Positions 49,048 to 60,015 are shown, counted from the first letter of the stretch. The stretch: 64,000 nucleotides of DNA from Dysgonomonas sp. PF1-14 (GCF_029892965.1 NZ_JARXWN010000011.1:111221-175220); one strand, 5' to 3'. Numbers and translations: made by a program. Notes: generated by a model from the letters alone, not told the origin.

Positions 49048-50064
49048 TTACTTCAATATCGGTATGTATGTTTCCAATGAAACTCCTCTGTCGCGTACAA
49101 CAAGGGTATCGGTAGTTGTATATTTTATGTCGTTAAGATCTATTTCATAACTCAAATAGAGTACGTTACGATCTTTTCCTCCCCAACTATCCTTATCTCC
49201 TTTTTCGACAAATTGTCCGGTTCCGGTAACTGGGTAATCTTCGGAAGTGATAGTGCATTTTCCTGCATTATCAAATGTAAGAAGAAGTGTACAATCGACA
49301 TCGTAGCCATTTTTGTCCTGAATATCGAGAGGGAATTCTGCGATATTCAGCGAGCGGGTAAGCAGATTGCATACTTCGTCTTTCTCTACAAATTGCTTAT
49401 GACGTATGATGGTTTTGTCGAATGACGGATCAGTTTTTCCTTTAATTATATCTTTTCCCCGACGCAGATAATTTGCATGCCATGTATTGATAAATTTAAC
49501 AGCGTACAGCGTATAGTCTTTAGGAGAAACATTCCAGTCAGCAGGATTCAGTCTATTCGGATTGCTCAGAGTTGAGCTTCCTCTCAGGATTGAATCTACA
49601 CGTTGAGCACCTGTCATTACCAACGGAATAACATAAGTCCTTTTTATGCTCAATGGATCGGCAAAAAAGGCATCGGCCAGTTGTACTTCAACTCCTCCTG
49701 ATATTTCACCTTTAGGTATCTTTATCTGGTTCGAAGCAAGTGAGTAGTAGTTTGAAGGCATAACCATAATCTCCTCGTTATTATCCTTGAATATCAGATT
49801 CTCTCCGAGTGAATTATCGACTTTAAAGTCAATAATGACATCATTATTATTGGTATACGCACCTCCCATAGCTGCCATAATCTTGCATTTATGCTGGTTA
49901 TCCATAGACGTATCGAATATATCTTCACCCAATACTATTGTCCTTACAGGATACTGATATGCAAAATATGTAGTTGTATAATCGAAATCATCAAATTCCC
50001 AGTCCTGATTTTCACAAGAGTATAACGTCGTGAGAACTAATAATATAAAAATCAATTTCTTCAT
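49048..50064 (-). CDS. xusE: XusE-type surface glycan-binding lipoprotein (DUF1735/DUF5627-like)
   Basis: 338 residues. The lipobox is LYSC (Cys17), with an acidic ENQDWEFDDFDY export signal. The N-terminal half (about 25-165) resembles DUF1735, and the C-terminal half (about 170-338) resembles DUF5627. In Bacteroidetes xylan loci a protein in this position binds xylan at the surface. The gene lies between xusD and xyn10A with gaps of 26 and 21 bp, the conserved order of the xus operon. No enzyme motifs are seen. Confidence 0.85.
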   Translation of the reverse strand: MKKLIFILLVLTTLYSCENQDWEFDDFDYTTTYFAYQYPVRTIVLGEDIFDTSMDNQHKCKIMAAMGGAYTNNNDVIIDFKVDNSLGENLIFKDNNEEIMVMPSNYYSLASNQIKIPKGEISGGVEVQLADAFFADPLSIKRTYVIPLVMTGAQRVDSILRGSSTLSNPNRLNPADWNVSPKDYTLYAVKFINTWHANYLRRGKDIIKGKTDPSFDKTIIRHKQFVEKDEVCNLLTRSLNIAEFPLDIQDKNGYDVDCTLLLTFDNAGKCTITSEDYPVTGTGQFVEKGDKDSWGGKDRNVLYLSYEIDLNDIKYTTTDTLVVRDRGVSLETYIPILK

Positions 50065-50090
50065 TTTCTTTTATTTTTTAGATTAAAGAA

Positions 50091-51845
50091 TTATTTCCAT
50101 CCTTTGTTTTGTACCAAAGCATCCCATTTCAGGACCTCGCTATAAGGTATCGGACCATAATACATATAATCCCTATATACTCTGTTCTCTACGGAGATTT
50201 CCTCATAAGCACCTCCGGATATGCGAATTCCTTTGGCTACGTCATTGATTGGTGCTTCCCAGCGACGCAGATCCCAGAAGCGGAACCCTTCGAAACAAAG
50301 TTCGAGACGTCTCTCATTCCTGATAAGCTTTTGCATTGCTGCTTTATCATTTTTGATAGATTCCAGATAAGGATCTCCACTATCTTTACCTACTCCTGCA
50401 CGCAAGCGGATAGCCTTGACAACATCGTAAGCAGAGAATCCGACAGAACCGCTGTTGGTAGGTCCCCAAGCCTCGTTCGCAGCTTCTGCATATATCAGGA
50501 ATATTTCGGTGTAACGGATACGAGGATTATAATGTCTCTGCTGATTTTGAGATGTCGGATTAAGGTTTACATCTTCTCTAAGCAGCTTCCGCATATAATA
50601 ACCTGTGCGTGTAGCCGATTCATTGGCATTCAGCCCATCTATAGTGTTGTTTTCTTCAGTATATATAGTACTACTCGAAGGGCCTGCTTTACTGCCATTT
50701 ACTATGATATATTTTTCTAAGCGGGGATCGCGGCCTGCATAAGGATCATTTTTATCATATCCTGAATTTGCAAGATCAGTTATCGGATAACCGTTTGCCA
50801 TAGGGAATGCATCTACCAGATTTTGTGTTGGATTGATGCGACCTCTTCCGTAAATAGATGGTGGATAATTGTCTTGTTCCAAATCTAAAGAATTGCCAGA
50901 ATCACCTCTCCATAAAATCTCCGGAGGATTAACCCCGGCCTGTAGATTGTTTATCTGGGAATGGTTTGCATACCATGTCCATCCGTCAGAAGCTAAAGAG
51001 CTTAGGCCACCATTCAGGTTTATAACTTCTCCTGCATATTTGGCGGCATCTTCCCATGTTGTAGTAGTCCCTGATGCATAAGCCGGACTTGCGGCTAGCA
51101 AAGCTGCTTTGGCTCGTATTCCTTTGGCAATACGCGCAGTCATGCGCAATCGGGGGTAATAAAAGAATACCCGCTCATAGTCATCCATCGTAATATCTCC
51201 GTATTTTGCCGGAATCTCACTTACTTTCTCATAATCGAGAGGAAGTAGTTCTTCGGCTTTATCAAGGTCTGCATAGATTTGTTTCATGCATGCATCGAAT
51301 GTCGCACGAGGTTGGTTGAAGTCCGATTCAGGAGTTTCCGGTTCAGAAATAATAGGAACTCCCAGCAATTGACCGTCCGCAGTCCATCCACCATGTGATT
51401 GCAACAGGTAATACATAAACAATGCACGCAGGCCATAGGCTTCGCCTTTCATACGCATATTGAACAGGCGGCTTACTGTCTCGTCATCTGCCCATTTCAC
51501 TTTGTCGGATTCTGCCAACAAAATATTCAGATATTGGATAGCAGCTTTGGAGTTTCTCCATTGATCCATAGGGTTGTTATTTGCAGTCCATTGTCCTGTT
51601 GCCATTTTCATATAATTGTTGTTATACTTATCATTGGTAACAGCATCATCGGTAGCTACATCATTGAATGACCACGAATTGGTTGGTATACGGGTATATC
51701 CATTCAGAATAATACCTTGTATGAAACCGGCATCATCATTTTCGGCATCTATATCTCTGATGTTTTCATTTGCCGGCGAAAACAAGTCATCACAACTGGT
51801 AAACAATGCAGCGACAAATAAAAGGATATATAAATATTTATTCAT
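50091..51845 (-). CDS. xusD: SusD-like xylan-binding lipoprotein
   Basis: 584 residues. The lipobox is FTSC (Cys18). SusD features are the N-terminal RDIDAENDDAGFIQGIILNGY, MRMKGEAYGLRALFMYYLLQSHGG (TPR region), and the C-terminal MQKLIRNERRLELCFEGFRFWDLRRW. It caps the SusC encoded 28 bp upstream and binds xylo-oligosaccharides at the surface. It is the second SusD of the tandem core, matching XusD of Prevotella bryantii by position. Confidence 0.92.
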   Translation of the reverse strand: MNKYLYILLFVAALFTSCDDLFSPANENIRDIDAENDDAGFIQGIILNGYTRIPTNSWSFNDVATDDAVTNDKYNNNYMKMATGQWTANNNPMDQWRNSKAAIQYLNILLAESDKVKWADDETVSRLFNMRMKGEAYGLRALFMYYLLQSHGGWTADGQLLGVPIISEPETPESDFNQPRATFDACMKQIYADLDKAEELLPLDYEKVSEIPAKYGDITMDDYERVFFYYPRLRMTARIAKGIRAKAALLAASPAYASGTTTTWEDAAKYAGEVINLNGGLSSLASDGWTWYANHSQINNLQAGVNPPEILWRGDSGNSLDLEQDNYPPSIYGRGRINPTQNLVDAFPMANGYPITDLANSGYDKNDPYAGRDPRLEKYIIVNGSKAGPSSSTIYTEENNTIDGLNANESATRTGYYMRKLLREDVNLNPTSQNQQRHYNPRIRYTEIFLIYAEAANEAWGPTNSGSVGFSAYDVVKAIRLRAGVGKDSGDPYLESIKNDKAAMQKLIRNERRLELCFEGFRFWDLRRWEAPINDVAKGIRISGGAYEEISVENRVYRDYMYYGPIPYSEVLKWDALVQNKGWK

Positions 51846-51873
51846 ATCTTGATTTTTTTATGACATTATTTTA

Positions 51874-54800
51874 TTAAAATACAGCCTTAACTCCCAGATT
51901 ATAGAATCGGGTTTGTGGAGTTGTTCCCACATTCAATTCCAGAACTTTTCTTTCTTTAGCTATAGTCAGCAGATTAGCTCCGCTTACATATACGGACAGC
52001 CCTCTGATAAAACTATCACCCAGAATATGCTTAGGCAGGTCATAAGTTACCTGTACCTTTGCCAGATTGAATCGGTCAGTTTTGTACAACCAGAAATCTG
52101 AATTCCGGAAATTATTGTCGCTGGTCAGGCTGGTTAAGCGAGGGTATGTAGCGGTGTCTTTTGTATCTTCTGTCCAACGATCGCGTACTACTGCCGAGTA
52201 TTTTCCATCACCCTGTACCCAGTAGTAAGAATTGTTTTTGAAGGCATATGCACCGAAATTCCCTGTTCCTAACACAAAGAATGTTAAGTCTCTCCATTTG
52301 GCAGTAAGGTTAATGCCAAAGGTAAAAGGTGCTCCATTCCAGCCTGCACGACCCAGATAGATTTCGTCTTTAGTATCGATGATTCCATCACCATTCTGAT
52401 CAACGTACTTGATATCTCCAGGTTTAACCTCTCCAAATGCATGGGAAGGAGATTCTGCTATATCAGTTTCATCTGTAAAGAATCCGTCGTTTTGCAGTCC
52501 CCACAGAGCGTCTAATGGTCTGCCTGTACGATTCTGATAGTCGTCTTCAAACATTTCATCACGTTTTACAGCTTTAGTCTTATTTATTGTTCCGGCAACA
52601 CCAAGAGACCAGTCTACCGCACCAATTTGCTTATTCAGCGTAGCACTAAAGTCAAATCCGATACGTTGGTCGTTATTGAAGTTTTTATACGGCATAAATG
52701 ATGAAGTAGGCCAGTAGGTCATAAAATACATAGGGTATTGGGTTGAAGGTTGAACCAACAATCCTTCCATTCTGTTAGCAAAGAAAGAAGTATTAACAGT
52801 AAGCATTTTATTGAAAAGGATAGCTTCTGCTCCTATGCTTATTTCTTTCCTTTTAATAAAGCCTAAGTCTTTATTTCCACCACGCCGCGAATCGGTCGTT
52901 TTTTGGAGAGTACCATCCCGCCAACTATACCATGCTCCGTTTATTTGAGTATAATATGTCTCATACAGATAGTATTCTGAAATGTCGAGGTCTGAATTTA
53001 AAATGCTGGCAGATGCTGTTAATTTTAAATCGTCGACAACTGAAGAATTTTCAAGGAATGCTTCTTTCTTCAATCTCCACCCTAACGAAATAGCCGGAGA
53101 GAATGCGATTCTGTTACCTTCGGCAAGCTTGCCTGAGTGTATGCCTGCCCCACTAAATTCGGCATAGTATTTATCCTTATAGTTATATGCCACATTGAGA
53201 GCAAGGTTTACATTGTTTACCTTCTGATAAACTTCCGACTGGGATTGCTGATATCCATTGGCAATCAGCATTGAAGAAATCTTGTGGTCGCCTTGCAGTA
53301 CCGTTTCGTAATTAAATTGTCCCGAAAAAGCAATTGTTTGTTTGTAAGTACTGTTGCTTATATTCTGTACACCACTTTTCGAGTCTTCACCATATTTGGT
53401 TAAGCTGGCGATCATATCGGTCTGCGAGCCTGCAAAATTTGTCCAGTTAGGGGCAAAAGTTGCATAAGAATTATTATAAGCCTGATTGTAGTTGGTCGAA
53501 TAATCTACAGCAAACTGTGTATGAAAAGATAAACCTTTAAGCAGTCTTCCCATATCTATATCCAATGATGTATTGAAAAAGAACTGTCTGCTGGTGTACT
53601 TGTTATAGCCTCCTGCTGCAACAGCTGCAAACGGATTTGTCTGATCGAGCTGTGTACCTCCCAAGAAATAATCGCGTCCGTCGAAATTGATAATGTTACT
53701 GGTGTTATTAATCAGTCCCTGAGAGTTAACATCTTCCGAATCAATCATATCAACCGGTATAAATGGCGCAAGGCGATGAGGGCGCAATGTCGCGGCTTGT
53801 CCCCAGTAATTGCCATGAGCACCGCGTGCATTGTAAAATATCGCAGCAGCATCTACTTTCCCTTTTATGAAGCTGTTTATATTCAGGTCGATATTACCAC
53901 GTATATTCAGACGATTTGTATTGTCATCTTTCGCTTCTCCGAAGTTCAGAAGGGAATTTGTGTAGTCAAATCCTACATTGGTATAGAATCGTGCACGCTC
54001 ATTTCCCCCTGTTATCTCTGCATTTACATCCGAACGGTTATAGACTTTTCTAACATAATCGGATGAATAAAAATTCACGTTCGGATAACGATATGGATTT
54101 AATCCCGAAGCATGGTGATAGATAGCTTCATCGTTATACAATGACGCTAATCCGTCATTTTTGCGAGCTTCATTATACAGAGTCATATATTCGGCCGAAC
54201 CCAGATATTCAGGATAACTCTTAGGTACATGAATTCCGGTATTAGCACGTACATTTATATCCTTTGTATTTGCTTTTCCTCTCTTAGTACTTATATAGAT
54301 AGCTCCCTTAGCAGCACGACTGCCATATAAAGCTACGGCAGAAGCCCCTTTCAGGAACGTTATCTGCTCTATTTCTGAGGGTAATACATTAGTTGCTTCG
54401 CGGGGAACACCGTCAATCAACAATAAATAATCACCCATAGCCCACAGGTTTCCGTTAAAACCACCTACATAAGCTTCCATACCATCCAGACTGTAGGTTG
54501 TATAGTTCTTTTCCATCTTCTCCGGTAAATCTACAACTGAGATACCTCCGAGCAGATCTTTCTTTTCTACTTTACGGAAAGCTACCTGAACAAAATCAAG
54601 ATCTTCGGCTTCCAATACAATTTCTTTTGGAGCGAGGGAAGCATCCACAAATTTGGACTTGTAGCCCGGAGCTTTTATAAGTACCAATGAATTGGGGTAT
54701 AGATCTAATGAAAATTTACCCAAGTTATCGGTAACAATGCTTGTCTCCTCTTCTTCACAAATAACTTCTGCTGCCGGCAAAGGTTTATTATCCGCCCCTA

Positions 54801-54906
54801 AGACTACGGCTTCAACTTTTACCTTGCCCAAAGTCTGTGCTTCCGACTTCAGTGTGAAAAAGGCAAGCATAATGCATATTGCTATTCCTATTTTTATATA
54901 GTTCAT
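51874..54906 (-). CDS. xusC: SusC-like TonB-dependent transporter, second pair
   Basis: 1010 residues with a signal peptide (ends LKSEAQ). A carboxypeptidase-regulatory-like domain (about 28-95) precedes a plug containing YLLLIDGVPREATNVLPSEIEQITFLKGASAVALYGSRAAKGAIYISTKRGK. The usual SusC sequence VVVGYG before the plug is replaced by DFVQVAFRKVEKKDL, so the TonB-box region is divergent. The barrel ends in a typical aromatic (NLGVKAVF). It partners the SusD 28 bp downstream. Gene order matches XusC of the conserved xylan operon. Confidence 0.92.
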   Translation of the reverse strand: MNYIKIGIAICIMLAFFTLKSEAQTLGKVKVEAVVLGADNKPLPAAEVICEEEETSIVTDNLGKFSLDLYPNSLVLIKAPGYKSKFVDASLAPKEIVLEAEDLDFVQVAFRKVEKKDLLGGISVVDLPEKMEKNYTTYSLDGMEAYVGGFNGNLWAMGDYLLLIDGVPREATNVLPSEIEQITFLKGASAVALYGSRAAKGAIYISTKRGKANTKDINVRANTGIHVPKSYPEYLGSAEYMTLYNEARKNDGLASLYNDEAIYHHASGLNPYRYPNVNFYSSDYVRKVYNRSDVNAEITGGNERARFYTNVGFDYTNSLLNFGEAKDDNTNRLNIRGNIDLNINSFIKGKVDAAAIFYNARGAHGNYWGQAATLRPHRLAPFIPVDMIDSEDVNSQGLINNTSNIINFDGRDYFLGGTQLDQTNPFAAVAAGGYNKYTSRQFFFNTSLDIDMGRLLKGLSFHTQFAVDYSTNYNQAYNNSYATFAPNWTNFAGSQTDMIASLTKYGEDSKSGVQNISNSTYKQTIAFSGQFNYETVLQGDHKISSMLIANGYQQSQSEVYQKVNNVNLALNVAYNYKDKYYAEFSGAGIHSGKLAEGNRIAFSPAISLGWRLKKEAFLENSSVVDDLKLTASASILNSDLDISEYYLYETYYTQINGAWYSWRDGTLQKTTDSRRGGNKDLGFIKRKEISIGAEAILFNKMLTVNTSFFANRMEGLLVQPSTQYPMYFMTYWPTSSFMPYKNFNNDQRIGFDFSATLNKQIGAVDWSLGVAGTINKTKAVKRDEMFEDDYQNRTGRPLDALWGLQNDGFFTDETDIAESPSHAFGEVKPGDIKYVDQNGDGIIDTKDEIYLGRAGWNGAPFTFGINLTAKWRDLTFFVLGTGNFGAYAFKNNSYYWVQGDGKYSAVVRDRWTEDTKDTATYPRLTSLTSDNNFRNSDFWLYKTDRFNLAKVQVTYDLPKHILGDSFIRGLSVYVSGANLLTIAKERKVLELNVGTTPQTRFYNLGVKAVF

Positions 54907-54946
54907 TACTTCCTAATTTTTAATTATATAAATCCTTTTTCAAATA

Positions 54947-56827
54947 TTACCAACCCGGATTCTGAGGGAATTCCAAGTACATATGCACATCCACATTCTT
55001 GAGAGGCAACCAATAATGTTTTGATGAAAGCTGACGTTCAAGAATAACTGTTTCTTTAAAGTTCAGGACTCTATTATCTTCCGGTTTATTCGCATTAAAT
55101 CCGGGAGCTCTGTCAAACTCTTGTGATGTTTTCAGTGTGTATGGTTGTTCTGTCAATAGCAACCAGCGGCGTAGGTCGTTGAAACGATGTCCTTCATAAG
55201 CTAATTCTACTGCACGTTCGCGTTGTAACTCTTTCATGAAAGAAGTCACAGATCCTAAATATTTACTATGCACAGGATCTACTCCGGCACGTTTACGGAT
55301 TACATTAACTGCATCGATAGCCGACTTATCGAAATTTGCATCTTGTCCTTGCGGTGAGTTGTAACCATTTGCAGCAGCTTCGGCATACATCAGATATATG
55401 TCTGCCAAACGCATCCAACTGATATGTATATGATTGCTCGAACCCCAACCGTAACCATCGTCATATTTATTCGCCCTTATCGGGATAAATTTATAAAGCA
55501 GATAACCTGTACGGCTTCCAGATCTGATGTCGCGATAACTTCCTCCTGTATAAAGATTTGCATAGCGATCTTTTTCATTTTCGGCAGGGTTAATCGTTCC
55601 TTCCACACATTTTACTCCATCATAAACTATGTCATGATAGAAGCGAGGATCGCGTCCACGCCAAGGATGTTCTTTATCGAATCCAGCTTCGGAATCGGTA
55701 AGCGGCAAACCGTTAGCCATACCATAGTAGTTCACATAGTTAGCTGTAGGTGCGAATTTTGCATTTTCATCTACCAATATACCACCCGGCTGATACTGTT
55801 TAGACAATCCCCAGTTTGATGAGTTCGGTTCGTATGACGGCCCGCGGAAGATAGCTTCCGTTTCACCCGGCATTTTCCAACTCTGTCCGTTTGTGTAGAA
55901 AAGATTAGAATATTTAGAGAAATCAACTAGAGCATATTGTGTTTTCCCGCTTTCTACAAGAGTTAGCAATTCTGCGAATACTGTAGCAGCCTTTTTGCAA
56001 TATTCCTGATTATAGGTTTTATTTCCGGTCGACTCTGAGTTCATTAATGGACTGCCTGCCCACAAGTAGTTTTTACCCAGATAGCCTAATGCCATTATTT
56101 TATTGATACGCAACTGATTTTTACCCAGCGTTCTTTTTCCGGCAGTAGTATTGTCCCAGTCGATAGGTAACAAATCAGCAGCTTCGCGGAAATCCTGTGC
56201 AGCACGATCTGCCGTTTCCTGATAGCTCAAACGAGGCAGTGTTAATTTATTCTCTGTAGACAATGATTTGTCGATATAAGGAAGTCCTCCAAAATATTGC
56301 ATAAATTGGAAATGGAACCATCCTCTGAAAAACAGTAATTGTCCTTTTATCAATCGTTTTTCCTCATCAGTTGCTTCAGTAAGCTTATCCAGATTTTCGA
56401 GTCCGATATTGGCTTTACGTATTCCATACCAACCGAAAGCCCATAGAGCTTTATTGAGACGGTCTGCATTTGTGTTCACTTCAGAGTTGCGTCTGTCCAG
56501 CCATCCCGAGTTCCATCCATCATATCTGGATTGCCATCCCCAAAAGTCACCATTGTCTATTTTGCTTATGAAATGGTAGTCGATGCTGGTAGTTGTAATT
56601 TCGTCTTCTCCCCAATTGAATGAATTTGTCCAATATCCTTTGGCAAAATCGGGAATACAATGGTAGAGTTCTTCTGTATATCCCTGGAAATTGTTAAAAT
56701 TCTTAAAGGCTTCTTCGGGAGATACTGAAGAGTCGACTTCCTTGTCCAGATAGTCGTCGCAGGCTGTGAAACTAAAAGCCAGCGATATGATCCCTACCCA
56801 CAGAATTGATTGTATATATTTTTTCAT
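54947..56827 (-). CDS. xusB: SusD-like xylan-binding lipoprotein
   Basis: 626 residues, long for SusD. The lipobox is SFTAC (Cys23). TPR-type motifs include LIKGQLLFFRGWFHFQFMQYFGGLPYI and the C-terminal LQRERAVELAYEGHRFNDLRRWLLL. It binds xylo-oligosaccharides and covers the SusC encoded just upstream (11-bp gap). It is the first SusD of the tandem core, corresponding to XusB. Large SusD forms in this position are the main xylan binders in related loci. Confidence 0.93.
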   Translation of the reverse strand: MKKYIQSILWVGIISLAFSFTACDDYLDKEVDSSVSPEEAFKNFNNFQGYTEELYHCIPDFAKGYWTNSFNWGEDEITTTSIDYHFISKIDNGDFWGWQSRYDGWNSGWLDRRNSEVNTNADRLNKALWAFGWYGIRKANIGLENLDKLTEATDEEKRLIKGQLLFFRGWFHFQFMQYFGGLPYIDKSLSTENKLTLPRLSYQETADRAAQDFREAADLLPIDWDNTTAGKRTLGKNQLRINKIMALGYLGKNYLWAGSPLMNSESTGNKTYNQEYCKKAATVFAELLTLVESGKTQYALVDFSKYSNLFYTNGQSWKMPGETEAIFRGPSYEPNSSNWGLSKQYQPGGILVDENAKFAPTANYVNYYGMANGLPLTDSEAGFDKEHPWRGRDPRFYHDIVYDGVKCVEGTINPAENEKDRYANLYTGGSYRDIRSGSRTGYLLYKFIPIRANKYDDGYGWGSSNHIHISWMRLADIYLMYAEAAANGYNSPQGQDANFDKSAIDAVNVIRKRAGVDPVHSKYLGSVTSFMKELQRERAVELAYEGHRFNDLRRWLLLTEQPYTLKTSQEFDRAPGFNANKPEDNRVLNFKETVILERQLSSKHYWLPLKNVDVHMYLEFPQNPGW

Positions 56828-56838
56828 TTTATCTAGTT

Positions 56839-59800
56839 TTATAGATTAATGTTAATACCCAGATTGAAGCGTTTCACTGTAGGATAAGCACCTTGTGACG
56901 CCCAGCCTGTACCGGCAAAGTTCGATTCGCGGTCATCCGGCATTTTTGACGATACCCATAAGTTGTTACCGTTGAGATAAAGCCTCAATGATTGGAGACC
57001 AAGTTTTTTCACCCAACCTGAATCGAAAGTATAAGATATTTCCGCATTTTTCAGGCGGATATAAGACCCATCATACATATAGCGGTGTCCTCTGCTATAT
57101 TCACTTGGTGTAGAAAGCCAGCGTGGCATCGGAACATCCGGATTGGTATTCTCTTTAGTCCAGTATGAGCCTTCGTCATATACAAGATTCTGTCCTCCGG
57201 TAAAGCTGCCGAACACTACCTGGCGAGTCACATTATTTACCCCATAGAACTGAACGAATGCGGCAAATCCTTTCCATTCGAAGCCTACAGTTGCATTATA
57301 TGTGTTTTGAGGAGTCGAGGAATAACCATATGGTATTTCATCATAAGTGTCGATCACTCCATCTCCGTTGTAATCTATAATATGGTAGTTGCCCGGCAAT
57401 TTTTGATTGTCATTTTTATCATGTATTGTACTACCATATACTTCATCCCAAGAGTTATAATAACCATGACCTACGTGAGTCGTTGTCTGGCCAATCTGTT
57501 TACCTGCTTTTTTCTGATAGTATGGTAATAATTCAGGGTCATCCTGAGACAGAACTTTGTCTTTGGCATGTGTCAGATTGAAGTTACCCCATAGTCGCAA
57601 TCCATTTTTAAATTGATGATTCAGCTTCAATGTCAATTCATATCCGTTTGTTTTCACTCTACCCAGATTTGCTGTTGGAGGAGTTGCCCCGAAATATGAA
57701 GGTATAGCCTGATTGCTTCCATTGATTAAGATGTCTGTACGTTTATCTGTAAAGAAGTCCAATTCACCGGAAACCAAACCATTAAGGAATGAGAATTCTG
57801 CTGCATAATTGGTTTTTGTAACTTTCTCCCAGTGAACATCCGGTCGGCCGATCTGAGTTTCCCTGTACCAGGTATAAGGACTGTATTCGTCCATATTTGG
57901 TCCCATTAAGGATTGTCCTCTATATCCGTCTCTACCGCCAATAGCCCACTGCGTGAGATAGAGCCAGCGTTGGCCGATATTATCATCACCGATCGAACCA
58001 TATGATGCTTTCAGTTTCAACATGTCCAGGAATTTTATCCCTTTCATAAACTTTTCTTCGCTTACCATCCAGCCGATACCCCCTGATGAGAAGAATGCAA
58101 AACGGTGATCTTTGCTGAACTTTTCAGAGCCGTTATATGCTCCACTGTAATCGAAGAAATACCTGTCGTTGAAGCCATATGTAGCACGGAACACCCAGTC
58201 TTCACGATAGTTTGGTATCTGGCTGCCTGTTGCGTGTTCGTCTCGAGAGAAAAGCCCCATTGCTGTTATATCGTGTTTGCCTAGTTTTATGCCATAGTTA
58301 AGCTGAAGTTGATAGTAAAGTTTACGTTGAGTAGACCAGTTTTCCATTACACCCGGGCTCGTTGTCCATTTACGACCTTCGTCGAAGTCGAACCGGTTAT
58401 CGCCATCATAACTTTCTTTCCAGCGTACTTCGCCTGTTTCCGGGTTTATCCATTTTGCCTGAGTTCCATTATTCAGGTCGGTAATTCCTCTTTCTGTTTC
58501 GACAAATACATTGTCCCAAGATATTGTTCCTTTCACATTAAGGCCTTTTACTAACATGCTCAAGTCTTGATCCAGTGTAAAGTCTGTATTAATACGTGTA
58601 GTTGTCTTCAACATATTACCTGCAATAGCAAGATTCTGAGCCGAGTTGGTTGCTGCGACCGGTGCAGGCTCATAATATCCCCATGTGCCATCCGAATACT
58701 TTGGAAGAAAAACATCCGGAGCTACACTATATGCTCCCTGCCACATTGTGTACTCATTACCGGATGCACCCCAAGGGCTGCGTTTTGCTCCATGAGAACC
58801 GGATAGATTAACTTTGAGGACAGTTGTGCGTGTCAGTTGGAAGTCGAGGTTACTACGTACGTTCAAACGGTTGAAACCGTACCCTGTGTTATATCCTCTG
58901 TTATTATCCCATTGTTTAAAGAGGTCTCCCTCGTGCAGAAAGTCAACTCCTGCATAATATTTAACAAATCTCGTACCACCTGTTACATTGAGATTAGCGT
59001 TGTAAGACATAGCATAATCTTCAAATAATGCATCTGCCCAATCTACATTCGGATAACGTTCGCTTTCTTCAAGATTTGCCGGATTACGATATTTATTTAT
59101 GATACTTACAGGTGTCATATTAGCCCAAGCATCCGGTCTTAGTCCCAGTTCGTATTCGATAACAGAGTTACGTATACTCAAAGCGTCATAAGCATCATAT
59201 TTACCCGGAAGCTTCGATGGTGCTTTCAATGTAGCATTTGCTCCTACTCTGATTGAAGCTTTTCCTTCAACTCCTCTTTTAGTTGTAATAAGTATAACCC
59301 CATTTGCACCTTTAACACCAAACACAGCAGTAGCCGATGCATCTTTCAAGACTGAGATCGACTCTACTGAGCTAATGTCTACACTGTTCATAGGGCGTTC
59401 TATTCCATCTACCAATATCAGAGGATCGCTACCATTCCATGAACTTCTACCTCGAATAACGATGCGCGGATCTTCTTCTCCAGGCATACCTGTACTGGCT
59501 TCTGTAATAACTCCCGGCAGATTTCCTGTAAGAGCAGCACCAACACTGGAAACTCCTCCTGCGCGTTCGAGTACTTTACCTGTAGTTTGTGTAATAGCTC
59601 CTACTACACTAGCTTTTTTCTGCTGGCCATAACCGACTATAACAGTTTCGGTTAATTGTATATTATCGTCTTTAAGCGTGACAGTAATATGATTCTTGTT
59701 TTGTACCAAAACCTCTTGTGTTCCCATTCCCAGAAACGAGATTACAAGAGTTTGACTTCCTGTAGGGACTTTAATAGAGAATGAACCATCGTCTTCGGTA

Positions 59801-60015
59801 AAAGTACCTAGAGCTTTTCCTTTTACAGCGACTGTAGCACCTACAATAGGATTTTTTTGCTCATCTAACACTACACCTGTAACCGTTTGCCCGCTTTGAG
59901 CAAATACTTCCGGCCCTGGCAGGACTAATAATGAGAATAGAAATCCTATCAAAAACAACTTCCTGTTTTTATCGGAGGAAATTGTTTGATACATCTTCTT
60001 TATTTTTTTCTTCAT
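56839..60015 (-). CDS. xusA: SusC-like TonB-dependent xylan transporter, first pair
   Basis: 1058 residues. The N-terminus is long (KKKIKKMYQTISSDKNRKLF) before a hydrophobic signal segment ending FAQ. A carboxypeptidase-regulatory-like domain spans about 43-120 (PIVGATVAVKGKALGTFTEDDG), then the TonB-box region TETVIVGYGQQKK, the plug (LKDASATAVFGVKGANGVILITTKRG) and the barrel, ending FNLGININL. It has no STN domain, so it is not under ECF control. It is first in the xusABCDE-xyn10A operon, and a leader of about 290 nt precedes it. Confidence 0.93.
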   Translation of the reverse strand: MKKKIKKMYQTISSDKNRKLFLIGFLFSLLVLPGPEVFAQSGQTVTGVVLDEQKNPIVGATVAVKGKALGTFTEDDGSFSIKVPTGSQTLVISFLGMGTQEVLVQNKNHITVTLKDDNIQLTETVIVGYGQQKKASVVGAITQTTGKVLERAGGVSSVGAALTGNLPGVITEASTGMPGEEDPRIVIRGRSSWNGSDPLILVDGIERPMNSVDISSVESISVLKDASATAVFGVKGANGVILITTKRGVEGKASIRVGANATLKAPSKLPGKYDAYDALSIRNSVIEYELGLRPDAWANMTPVSIINKYRNPANLEESERYPNVDWADALFEDYAMSYNANLNVTGGTRFVKYYAGVDFLHEGDLFKQWDNNRGYNTGYGFNRLNVRSNLDFQLTRTTVLKVNLSGSHGAKRSPWGASGNEYTMWQGAYSVAPDVFLPKYSDGTWGYYEPAPVAATNSAQNLAIAGNMLKTTTRINTDFTLDQDLSMLVKGLNVKGTISWDNVFVETERGITDLNNGTQAKWINPETGEVRWKESYDGDNRFDFDEGRKWTTSPGVMENWSTQRKLYYQLQLNYGIKLGKHDITAMGLFSRDEHATGSQIPNYREDWVFRATYGFNDRYFFDYSGAYNGSEKFSKDHRFAFFSSGGIGWMVSEEKFMKGIKFLDMLKLKASYGSIGDDNIGQRWLYLTQWAIGGRDGYRGQSLMGPNMDEYSPYTWYRETQIGRPDVHWEKVTKTNYAAEFSFLNGLVSGELDFFTDKRTDILINGSNQAIPSYFGATPPTANLGRVKTNGYELTLKLNHQFKNGLRLWGNFNLTHAKDKVLSQDDPELLPYYQKKAGKQIGQTTTHVGHGYYNSWDEVYGSTIHDKNDNQKLPGNYHIIDYNGDGVIDTYDEIPYGYSSTPQNTYNATVGFEWKGFAAFVQFYGVNNVTRQVVFGSFTGGQNLVYDEGSYWTKENTNPDVPMPRWLSTPSEYSRGHRYMYDGSYIRLKNAEISYTFDSGWVKKLGLQSLRLYLNGNNLWVSSKMPDDRESNFAGTGWASQGAYPTVKRFNLGININL

